From: JAVBLF01 sp031553675
GTDB taxonomy: Bacteria > Bacillota > Clostridia > Christensenellales > CALWSW01
NCBI GenBank assembly: GCA_031553675.1
Contig: JAVBLF010000104.1
Coordinates: 1-7,433 of the forward strand
DNA length: 7,433 nt
Direction: 5' to 3'
The position numbers and the translations under genes were made by a program. Below the pieces are notes generated by a model. The model saw only the letters and a program-made list of their open reading frames with translations, was not told the DNA's origin and did no database searches. Below are positions 1 through 5,482 of the stretch, in pieces. The stretch's first letter is position 1; the number at the start of each line of letters is the position of its first letter.

Positions 1-890
1 AAAAGCGTCGGCAGTCGGTCGTCTACGACATCAAGCGCGACATCACAATCGGCATCAACAACGGCGACCGTATGTCCACGATGGCGAAGAAGGTCGCACA
101 AACACTGGACGGGGATTATGTCAAGGCGATCCGCGTCGTGCACACCGAGGTTCACCGCGTTCGGGAGGCGGCATCGCGCGATGGATCGGAAGACGTTGCG
201 AACGAGGGCATCCCCATGCGCCTCACATGGCGCAACATGCAGGATGAGCGCGTTCGCCCGGCAAAAAACCGGCGTTGCAAGGCCAACCACCGCAAGATGG
301 AGGGGCAAAGCATCCTCATCACGCAGAAAAACACGGACGCCAAGTTTGACCTCGGCCACGGTGTCACCGCCAAAGCACCGGGGCAGAGCGGCGACGCGGG
401 GAACGACATCAACTGCCGCTGCATCGTCGAAGAGGAAATCGACCTCGAATCCCTTGAAAACATGGATTGGGAGAGTAGGCCGGATGTGGATGAAAAAAGC
501 GCGCAAAGCGAGAGGCGACAGTCGGCGGATACCCAAAAAAATCTGTCGCAACCTACGTCGTTATATGATATAATGAATGTAATGGATGCGAAAAAAACGG
601 ATGTCTTTGCACAAGCGAAACAAGGCGGAAGAAATTTTGGTTCTTTCGCAACTCTCACTTTGCAAACAGATGCCCAACTGCTCAAGTCGATCAAGAGCTA
701 CGAGAAGAATGTAGTGGAGCACTATGCGAAGATAGAAAAGCCGTGGAATTATGTCGAGGCATGGGAATCCCGCAACGAAAACTATAAAGCGGGCATTATA
801 AAAAAATGGGAGAAAGACATTGCTCGCAACCGAGAACAACTAGAAATTGCGCGAGGCGTCGCTACGGAAAGGGGGTTGCGAAATGAATGA
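1..890 (+). CDS. Phage head morphogenesis (MuF / SPP1 gp7-like) protein with a C-terminal extra domain, 5' partial
   Basis: The frame is open from base 3, so the true start lies upstream; the ATGs at 72 and 81 are internal. The first ~140 visible codons match the MuF/gp7 minor head protein family: a helix with HTEVHRVREA (about 141-170), then TWRNMQDERVR followed by a His (288-290) and MEGQSI, then a Gly/Pro-rich APGQSG and the closing NDINCRC (402-422). Proteins of this family sit inside the procapsid next to the portal. From about 430 to the stop, roughly 150 residues are unlike that fold: a Ser/Gln-rich linker, then a Lys-rich helical segment (about 678-857) with KSIKSYEKN, a Trp-containing stretch and KKWEKDIARNREQLEIARG. 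This part is AT-rich (43% GC over 581-700, against about 63% over 2341-2400). Phage MuF proteins are known to carry swappable C-terminal toxin domains; I do not recognise this one. An unusual basic insert of about 10 residues lies between DERVR and the His. Family call is firm; toxin role is inference. Confidence 0.87.
   Translation, partial: KRRQSVVYDIKRDITIGINNGDRMSTMAKKVAQTLDGDYVKAIRVVHTEVHRVREAASRDGSEDVANEGIPMRLTWRNMQDERVRPAKNRRCKANHRKMEGQSILITQKNTDAKFDLGHGVTAKAPGQSGDAGNDINCRCIVEEEIDLESLENMDWESRPDVDEKSAQSERRQSADTQKNLSQPTSLYDIMNVMDAKKTDVFAQAKQGGRNFGSFATLTLQTDAQLLKSIKSYEKNVVEHYAKIEKPWNYVEAWESRNENYKAGIIKKWEKDIARNREQLEIARGVATERGLRNE
566..574 (+). promoter_or_regulatory. Possible internal promoter: perfect extended -10 (TGATATAAT)
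   Basis: TATAAT at 569-574 is preceded by TGA at 566-568, a perfect extended -10 of the TGnTATAAT type. It lies inside the coding sequence of the MuF C-terminal domain, where local DNA turns AT-rich. The -35 region is poor (TCGCAA at 546-551 with a 17-base spacer). If active, it would transcribe the end of the MuF gene and the small gene at 883, independently of the late promoter. It may equally be a chance product of AT-rich coding DNA. Confidence 0.25.
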
Positions 891-1083
891 TGAATTGTTG
901 AGACAGTGCATAGAAGACCTCATCGAGCAAGCGGAGGCGGTCAAAGATGAGCCGCCCAGCGAGCTGCGGGACGGCAAATTGTTGGCATACAATGAAGTCC
1001 TTTCCACGCTCAAAATCAACTTGACCCCACTCGGGCCGGAAAACTATGGCCTGGGTTTCGACATCGATCGCAAACTAGCTTGA
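883..1083 (+). CDS. Small acidic protein of unknown function (66 aa), candidate immunity protein for the MuF C-terminal domain
   Basis: The ATG at 883 follows a purine-rich AAAGGGGG (868-875) with 7-base spacing and overlaps the MuF gene by 8 bases, which suggests translational coupling. An in-frame ATG at 847 would lie deeper in the MuF gene and has no comparable ribosome binding site. The product has 14 Asp/Glu against 7 Lys/Arg, no signal peptide and no membrane segment. It looks like an N-terminal amphipathic helix (residues 3-20), then a Pro-Pro turn, a second helix around GKLLAYNEVLSTLK, and a Gly/Pro-rich tail. I recognise no family. It sits directly behind the variable end of a MuF protein and is followed by a terminator. 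Its acidic nature complements the Lys-rich MuF tail, which fits an immunity or antidote role; this is inference from context. It could instead be a minor virion or accessory protein. Confidence 0.7.
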   Translation: MNDELLRQCIEDLIEQAEAVKDEPPSELRDGKLLAYNEVLSTLKINLTPLGPENYGLGFDIDRKLA

Positions 1084-1116
1084 TGATCCGTTTGTAAATG
1101 CGTTAAGAACCGACTC

Positions 1117-1141
1117 AAACGTCCCACCCGGGGCGTTTTTT
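1117..1141 (+). terminator. Rho-independent terminator behind the MuF / small-gene pair
   Basis: AAACGTCCC (1117-1125) pairs with GGGGCGTTT (1130-1138), giving nine base pairs including one G-T wobble, closed by a 4-base loop ACCC. The T run 1136-1141 completes a standard intrinsic terminator. It lies 33 bases after the small gene and before the scaffold gene, so it can separate the two blocks of the late operon or reduce transcription into the second. Confidence 0.8.
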
Positions 1142-1162
1142 ATTGTAATTACGAGGGCTGCC

Positions 1163-1260
1163 GCACACTGAACTCGCCGAGGGCAGCGTGCGCGGAACTC
1201 ACACCGACACCGAGGGCAACTGACCGCGAACTGAGACAGGGCGCGGGGAGTGGAACTCAC
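1163..1260 (+). repeat. Degenerate 58-base direct repeat in the scaffold leader
   Basis: Bases 1163-1202 and 1221-1260 line up at an offset of 58, with 24 of 40 positions identical by hand. Both copies contain GAACT (1170, 1228), AGGGC (1180, 1238) and GGAACTCAC (1194-1202, 1252-1260). CCGAGGGCA also occurs twice (1177, 1210). The stretch 1142-1273 has no gene with support. It may be an old duplication of leader DNA or simply GC-rich drift; no clear promoter is visible. Confidence 0.35.
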
Positions 1261-1273
1261 GAGGAGGAAAACC

Positions 1274-1936
1274 ATGCCAAGCGAAGCCAGCGCAGCCGCC
1301 ACCCAGACGGCAGACCCATCGACGACGAACGCCCCGGCCGCCACTGAGAGCGGTGCGCAAGCTGCCGAACCCCAGACAGCGGCACAGGAGAGCGCGGCCA
1401 AAACGCCGCCGAGCGAAACCGACGTAGAAGTCCGGATTGCGAAAGAGCGCCAATCGGCGGAGGATCGCGTCCGAACCGAGTGGGCGCAGAAGTTCAAGGC
1501 GATCTCGGATGAACTGGATACCCTCAAGCGCGAGAAGATGACCGACGACGAGCGCAAACAGGCCGACTTCGACAAGCGAGAGCAAGACCTTCGAGAACTC
1601 GAAGCAAAGCTCAAGCACGAGCAGTCGAAGAGCTACGCCATGCAAGCCCTCGCAAAGGCGGGGCTGGAAGACGGCGAGTACGCATTTCTGCCCTTTGTCA
1701 TCGCCGACGATCCGAAGGAGACCGACAACCGCATCAAGGCGCTCGACACGGCCGTCAAAGCCCGCGTCAAAGCCGCCGTCGAGGAAACGTTCAAAAAGGC
1801 GGGAAAGACGCCCGGCAAGGGCGCAGACAACGCGGAAGGCGCCGAATCCGAAGGCGCTGCGCTTGGCAAGAAGATCGCGGCTCAAATGAGTCGAAGCACC
1901 GAGAACGACCCCTGGGCACAGTACACCCCGAAATAA
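1274..1936 (+). CDS. Capsid scaffolding protein (DUF4355-like)
   Basis: This 220-residue protein starts at ATG 1274, six bases after GAGGAGG (1261-1267); the in-frame GTG at 1250 lies upstream of that site and is rejected. It opens with an Ala/Thr/Ser-rich low-complexity stretch (residues 1-48). A highly charged, probably coiled-coil region follows (about 50-118), with EDRVRTEWAQKFK and KREQDLRELEAKLKHEQ. Then comes a region around QALAKAGLEDGEYAFLPFVI and a basic tail ending WAQYTPK. A disordered N-terminus, central coiled coil and C-terminal capsid-binding end, placed just before the capsid gene, is the standard layout of phage scaffolds. It would guide procapsid assembly and leave before maturation. 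No protease gene is visible between MuF and the capsid, so cleavage cannot be judged here. Confidence 0.85.
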   Translation: MPSEASAAATQTADPSTTNAPAATESGAQAAEPQTAAQESAAKTPPSETDVEVRIAKERQSAEDRVRTEWAQKFKAISDELDTLKREKMTDDERKQADFDKREQDLRELEAKLKHEQSKSYAMQALAKAGLEDGEYAFLPFVIADDPKETDNRIKALDTAVKARVKAAVEETFKKAGKTPGKGADNAEGAESEGAALGKKIAAQMSRSTENDPWAQYTPK

Positions 1937-1949
1937 ACGGAGGCGAACC

Positions 1950-2273
1950 ATGAAAGCGAAAACCACCCGATACGGCACGGCCCCCGAATGGTTGGGCAGT
2001 GAGAAATACGTCAACTTCGCGCACACGATCAGCGATACCGACCCGACCGTGCAGCGCGACGACCGGAAAATTGCTCTGTCCGGCAGCATCATCAAGGTGA
2101 ACGGCGTTTGCGCTGGACTTCTCTTCGACGACGTGGACGTGACAGACGGCGCCGCGCCCGGCGCGCTCATGCGCGAGGGCTTTTACGTGGCTGAACGCTT
2201 GCCCGTCGCGCCGACGCCGGCCGAGATCGACGAGCTGGCAACCGCCGGCGTCAAACCGCGCTACCTCGATTAA
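1950..2273 (+). CDS. Putative head decoration / capsid accessory protein (107 aa)
   Basis: It starts at ATG 1950, six bases after GGAGG (1939-1943) and 13 bases after the scaffold stop. The short product contains a compact beta-rich middle, GLLFDDVDVTDGAAPGALM, followed by a Pro-rich VAERLPVAPTPAEID and a C-terminal helix. Small proteins with this VTDG.APG.L pattern commonly sit between scaffold and major capsid genes in tailed phages and are annotated as head decoration or head fibre proteins. The position and the small, cysteine-poor domain support that. I cannot match it to the lambda gpD family by residue motifs, so the role rests on context. A decoration protein would bind the outside of the expanded shell and stabilise it. 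Confidence 0.62.
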   Translation: MKAKTTRYGTAPEWLGSEKYVNFAHTISDTDPTVQRDDRKIALSGSIIKVNGVCAGLLFDDVDVTDGAAPGALMREGFYVAERLPVAPTPAEIDELATAGVKPRYLD

Positions 2274-2294
2274 GCTTCGAGAGGAGGAAATGAC

Positions 2295-3425
2295 ATGCCG
2301 AACAAAGCATTGACCGATATCCTGACCCAAACGAACATCCGCGACTACATCCGCGCCATCCCACAGAAACCCATGCTGGGCGCGACGCTGCTTCCGAACA
2401 GCGCGGACAAGATCTACGACATGCAAATCGGCTATCTCTTGGGTGCGAACAGCACGCCGATCGCCGCGAGCATCACGGCCTTCGACGCCGAAACGCCGCT
2501 CTATTCCCCGTCGGCCGTCCGCAAGGTCGAGATCGAACTGTTGAAGTTCGCGAAGAAGATGCGCATGAGCGAGAGGCTGATCCGTGCTTTGGAAGCCCCG
2601 CGCAACGATACGGAATTTCAGCGCATCAAGACCGAGGTGTTCAACTATTCCGCGCAGTGCGTCAGCGGCGTCGCCGCGCGCATCGAAGCCGCACGCTGGG
2701 AGGCCCTCTACACGGGCAAGCTCGTCTTCGCAAACGAGAACAGCATCAACAGCGAGCTGGACTACGACGCGCCGACCGATATGTTCTTTGACCTCGATGC
2801 GACGACCGACACCTGGGATCTGCCCGGCGCAAACCCGATCGAGGACATGGAAGCATGGGCGAACTACGCCCTGGCCCGCAACGGCGAGCGCCCGACCCGT
2901 GCCGTTACGTCGAGCGCCGTGCTCATGACGCTGCTCAAGAACGAAAGCATCCGGAAGATGGCCTGGGGCCTGAACGCCGATCGCATCCTGACCCAGGGCG
3001 ACCTGAACACGCTCATGCAGTCGATGGGCCTTCCGACCATCATCACGTATGACGAACTGTACATGATCGAAGGTCGTGACGGCAAACGTTCGCGCCAGCG
3101 CTACTTGCCGCAGAGCGCGTTCATCATGCTGCCGAGCGCGGCGATCGGCGAGACGGTGTACGGCATCACGGCCGAGGAAATCGCGGCGTCCCGTTTGCCC
3201 AACGTCCAGTTCTCCGAACAGGACAAGATCATCGCCATGACGTACGAGCAAGGCCCCGACCCGGTGTCCCGCTGGATGAAGGCTTGCACGATCGCCATCC
3301 CGTCGCTGCCCATGCTGGAGTTTGTCGTGCGCGCCAAGGTGCTGCCGGACAGCTTCACCCTTCCCGGCGTTCCCCCCATCGATCAGGTGCCGGACAAGTT
3401 CGCGCCCGACGTCGCGATCGACTGA
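2295..3425 (+). CDS. Major capsid protein (phage capsid E family)
   Basis: The 376-residue product starts at ATG 2295, seven bases after AGGAGG (2282-2287). The length and residue pattern fit the phage major capsid protein E family (lambda gpE type). The N-terminal helix RDYIRAIP is followed by a segment ending in MQIGYLLGANSTPIA. A Lys/Arg-rich, helix-containing section (KKMRMSERLIRALEAPRN) corresponds to the extended-loop/spine-helix region. The C-terminal part includes VQFSEQDKIIAMTYEQGPDPV and KACTIAIPSLPMLEFVVRA, the beta-rich end seen in this family. It forms the icosahedral shell. Its place between scaffold/decoration and the connector gene supports the call. The long minus-strand open frame that covers it is a shadow. 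Confidence 0.9.
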   Translation: MPNKALTDILTQTNIRDYIRAIPQKPMLGATLLPNSADKIYDMQIGYLLGANSTPIAASITAFDAETPLYSPSAVRKVEIELLKFAKKMRMSERLIRALEAPRNDTEFQRIKTEVFNYSAQCVSGVAARIEAARWEALYTGKLVFANENSINSELDYDAPTDMFFDLDATTDTWDLPGANPIEDMEAWANYALARNGERPTRAVTSSAVLMTLLKNESIRKMAWGLNADRILTQGDLNTLMQSMGLPTIITYDELYMIEGRDGKRSRQRYLPQSAFIMLPSAAIGETVYGITAEEIAASRLPNVQFSEQDKIIAMTYEQGPDPVSRWMKACTIAIPSLPMLEFVVRAKVLPDSFTLPGVPPIDQVPDKFAPDVAID

Positions 3426-3436
3426 GGGAGGGCGGC

Positions 3437-3694
3437 ATGAACAGACAATACCGCGTGACGCAAAACGCCAAGATCGGCGGTCGCTGGCGGATCGAAGGGA
3501 CGACGCTGACGGTCGATGAAGCGGAAGCGGCGCGCTATGCGGGGCAGCTCGCCCCGCTCGACTACGACATGACTACGGAAAGCGTATCGGCGGGGCTGCG
3601 CGAGAGCGTTGCGCCCGTCGAGCAAGCCACAGAGGACGAGGCCGAAACGACGCCCGAAGCACCGAAGAAGAAAAAGCCCAAAGCAAAGGAATAG
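3437..3694 (+). CDS. Small phage protein with a Lys-rich tail, unknown function (85 aa)
   Basis: The ATG at 3437 follows GGGAGGG (3426-3432) and lies 11 bases after the capsid stop; earlier in-frame starts lie within the capsid gene and are rejected. Residues 1-45 look like a small beta domain (QYRVTQNAKIGGRWRIEGTTLTVDEAEAARY). Residues 46-85 are low complexity: an acidic Glu/Thr section, then the basic tail APKKKKPKAKE. Genes of this size between capsid and connector are common in phages and usually unassigned. It may be a capsid-associated accessory protein; the Lys tail could contact DNA or the shell. No catalytic motif is visible. Confidence 0.75.
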   Translation: MNRQYRVTQNAKIGGRWRIEGTTLTVDEAEAARYAGQLAPLDYDMTTESVSAGLRESVAPVEQATEDEAETTPEAPKKKKPKAKE

Positions 3695-3706
3695 CGAGGT
3701 GAGCGC

Positions 3707-4099
3707 ATGACGCTGGATGAACTCAAGCAAATGATGGGGCTTGCGAACGCGCCGGACGATCCCCTGCTGGAGCTTCGCTTTGAGGCGGCGATGGCCGACG
3801 CCAAAAGCCGCCTCGATCAGGGATGCCCCAAACTGTGGGCGACCTTCGTCGATGCGGACGGAAAGCTTTGCCTCCCGCCCGGCGTCAAGCTCTACATCCT
3901 CCGCTATGTGGACATCGCCTCGAACGATCACACCGGCATTGTGTCCGAGTCCTTGCAGGGCGTCGGCTCCCAGACCTTCGACACGCGCAGCCAGGCGGCC
4001 CTTCTGGACGAACTCGCCAAGTCCCTGCTCGGAACGGTCTGCCCCGCACTCAGTTCGGAACGGACGGCGTTCTTCCCGGCGAAAGCGAGGTGGCCGTGA
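3707..4099 (+). CDS. Head-tail connector protein (gp6/gp15-like)
   Basis: The 130-residue product starts at ATG 3707, 12 bases after the previous stop, with a GAGGTGAG site just upstream (3696-3703). The N-terminus MTLDELKQMMGL...DDPLLELRFEAAMADAKSRLDQ is typical of small helical connector proteins: two or three helices that dock under the portal ring. The rest (LPPGVKLYILRYVDIASNDHTG, then the SQTFDT stretch and a final helix) fits the same family. It would form the ring between portal and head-closure protein. The stop TGA (4097-4099) shares one base with the next ATG, so the two genes are translationally coupled. Confidence 0.75.
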   Translation: MTLDELKQMMGLANAPDDPLLELRFEAAMADAKSRLDQGCPKLWATFVDADGKLCLPPGVKLYILRYVDIASNDHTGIVSESLQGVGSQTFDTRSQAALLDELAKSLLGTVCPALSSERTAFFPAKARWP

Positions 4100-4602
4100 T
4101 GGGCGTCAAAGTCAAAACAAAGACGAACAACATCCCCAAGACGATCGCAGTCAGCAATCGGCTCAACGGAAAGACCGTTGAGGTCGGCGTCTTCGGAGGC
4201 GAGCAGGAATGGCTTGCGGCGATCCACGAATTCGGGTGCAACATTCCGGTCACGCCCGAGATGCGGGCTTTTCTCCGATACAACGGACTTTATCTCAAAG
4301 CCTCAACGACGGAGATCGTCATTCCGGAGCGATCCTTCTTGCGGGCCGGTTTTGACGAAAGATATCCCGATATGCGAGAAGGCTTTGCCTTACTCGCACT
4401 TGGCGCTTGTCGCGGCATGTTTGAGGCGGATGCCGTTCTTTGTCGGATCGGAGAAGACTTGAGCGCAGCAATCAAAGCATATGCGACCTCTAAATCCGAC
4501 CCGCCCAACCATCCGTTTACAGTGGCGCGCAAAAACCGCAGCAACCCGCTCGTCGATTCCGGCGACATGATCGGGAGCATCACCTTCCAGGTAAAGGGGT
4601 GA
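4099..4602 (+). CDS. Neck / tail-joining protein, HK97 gp10- or Mu gpG-like
   Basis: I place the start at ATG 4099, overlapping the previous stop by one base (TGATG), with GAGGTGG (4086-4092) upstream. The frame is open much further upstream, but that part reads across the connector gene and is not coding. The 167-residue product contains VEVGVFGGEQEWLAAIHEFGCNIPVTPEMRAFL, then IVIPERSFLRAGFD, a long helical middle and a closing NPLVDSGDMIGSITFQVKG. The order HEFG, IPERSFLR and PLVDSG is the signature of the gp10/virion morphogenesis group of neck and tail-completion proteins. Two or three stretches (around 4471-4500) look more AT-rich than the neighbours, but the frame is intact. Confidence 0.8.
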   Translation: MGVKVKTKTNNIPKTIAVSNRLNGKTVEVGVFGGEQEWLAAIHEFGCNIPVTPEMRAFLRYNGLYLKASTTEIVIPERSFLRAGFDERYPDMREGFALLALGACRGMFEADAVLCRIGEDLSAAIKAYATSKSDPPNHPFTVARKNRSNPLVDSGDMIGSITFQVKG

Positions 4603-4606
4603 GCAG

Positions 4607-5074
4607 ATGCCGCACATTTTCAGCTTTGCGCGGCTGGTTCGCAAGTACAGCATCGACTTTACCTTTCTCCAGGCGGCAGAGGGTCGCTACGACGACACGG
4701 GCGAATGGGTACACGGCGAGGCCATCGAAACCACCCACCGTGGCGTCATCGCACCCTACTCGGTGGGAACCATCAGCGCTTCGATGCAAGCACTTGCGGC
4801 CGGCGGCATCCTGACGGCAGACGACAGGCGTTTGTTCATGCTCTACCGGCTGCCCATACAGGACGACTCCCGCGTCGTCTACCGTGACCGCCTCTACGCC
4901 ATCACGGAAGAGAACGCCGACCAGCTGGAATACGGCGATACGATCGTATATCGCTTGAAGTACATGGAGGAGGTGAGCGCGCATGCTCAACCTGCGGGAC
5001 ATCAGCGCCCTGATGCTTCCCCGACTCAAAGAGCATCTTGGGATTCCGATCATCCGATCCTCCCAATTGCATAA
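4607..5074 (+). CDS. Putative head closure / head-tail joining protein
   Basis: It starts at ATG 4607, four bases after the previous stop, with AAAGGGGTGAG (4593-4603) upstream. The 155-residue product has a beta-rich core: YSIDFTFLQAAEGRYDDTGEWV, THRGVIAPYSVGTI, DDSRVVYRDRLYAITEEN, YGDTIVYRLKYMEEV. A short beta-barrel placed between connector/gp10 and neck terminator fits head completion proteins of the SPP1 gp16 kind, which plug the filled head. The last ~31 codons (from 4983) read through the start of the next gene in another frame and give a His/Pro/Ser-rich tail with no fold features. The functional end may therefore be near YMEEVSA. Function is by position and general pattern. Confidence 0.68.
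   Translation: MPHIFSFARLVRKYSIDFTFLQAAEGRYDDTGEWVHGEAIETTHRGVIAPYSVGTISASMQALAAGGILTADDRRLFMLYRLPIQDDSRVVYRDRLYAITEENADQLEYGDTIVYRLKYMEEVSAHAQPAGHQRPDASPTQRASWDSDHPILPIA
4966..4976 (+). promoter_or_regulatory. Strong ribosome binding site that fixes the neck-terminator start
   Basis: GGAGGAGGTGA lies inside the upstream gene and ends six bases before the ATG at 4983. It is the strongest Shine-Dalgarno in this part of the operon and supports a start at 4983 despite the 92-base overlap with the upstream frame. Confidence 0.8.
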
Positions 5075-5477
5075 GCCGCCGCCTTATCCTTACGTGACCT
5101 ACACCATCACATCGCCGCGCCTGCCGAATCGGGGGAGCTACGGCATCATCCCCGGCAGCGACGACCCGAACGACGAACTGAGCCGCTTGTACTTCAAGCA
5201 GATCAAGTTCGTCGTTTCGTTTACGGTGGCCGCGCTCGACCAGGACGCCGCCTACCATTATTCGGCCCTCGCGTACGAGTGGTTCGAGCTGGACGGCGTG
5301 GCCTTCCTGCGCGACCACAACATCGGCGTCGTGCGGCTGGAACCCATGACGGCGCGCGACAACGCGCTGACGATCGAGACAGAGTACCGGCATGGCTTCG
5401 ACGTCCGGCTTTCGACGATCGACTTTGCGCAGCGCGACCATGAAGACTTCATCCAATCGATCGAGTTGAAGGAGTGA
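4983..5477 (+). CDS. Phage neck terminator / tail completion protein (gp12-like)
   Basis: The 164-residue product starts at ATG 4983 behind GGAGGAGGTGA. It carries PPPYPYVTYTITSP near the N-terminus, a sequence typical of the gp12-like neck terminator group. A beta-strand/helix pattern follows (FKQIKFVVSFTVAAL, AYHYSALAYEWF) and a strand VRLEPMTARDNALTIETEYRHGFDVRL. These proteins cap the tail tube at the head end and join it to the closed head. The gene lies directly before the sheath gene, the normal place in contractile-tailed phages with this neck type. It overlaps the upstream frame by 92 bases. Its stop is at 5475-5477, six bases before the preferred sheath start. Confidence 0.75.
   Translation: MLNLRDISALMLPRLKEHLGIPIIRSSQLHKPPPYPYVTYTITSPRLPNRGSYGIIPGSDDPNDELSRLYFKQIKFVVSFTVAALDQDAAYHYSALAYEWFELDGVAFLRDHNIGVVRLEPMTARDNALTIETEYRHGFDVRLSTIDFAQRDHEDFIQSIELKE
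5469..5474 (+). promoter_or_regulatory. Ribosome binding site that decides the TTG start of the sheath gene
   Basis: AAGGAG at 5469-5474 is eight bases from TTG 5483 but directly abuts, and shares a base with, the alternative GTG at 5474. The spacing therefore selects the rare TTG codon. Confidence 0.72.
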
Positions 5478-5482
5478 GAACC

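Noticed and set aside
1142..1160. Possible -10 (TGTAAT, 1144-1149) for a capsid-block promoter
   Set aside because: The matching -35 region would fall inside the terminator stem and shows no TTGACA-like sequence.
1250..1273. GTG 1250 as start of the scaffold gene
   Set aside because: The Shine-Dalgarno GAGGAGG (1261-1267) lies downstream of that GTG and correctly spaced before ATG 1274.
1199..2170. Minus-strand frame of 323 codons over the scaffold gene
   Set aside because: Low-complexity Arg/Leu/Gly composition and full overlap with the scaffold gene; no homologous motif seen.
1791..3251. Long minus-strand open frame of 486 codons over scaffold and capsid genes
   Set aside because: It is antisense to well supported structural genes, has no ribosome binding site and an Arg/Val/Asp-rich composition typical of a shadow frame in GC-rich DNA.
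3284..3436. Longer start for the small gene at 3437
   Set aside because: It would read inside the 3' end of the capsid gene in another frame and gives a His/Arg-rich sequence without support.
3823..4098. Upstream extension of the gp10-like frame to 3823
   Set aside because: This part lies within the connector gene in another frame and gives an Arg/Pro-rich sequence; the coupled ATG at 4099 with its Shine-Dalgarno is a better start.
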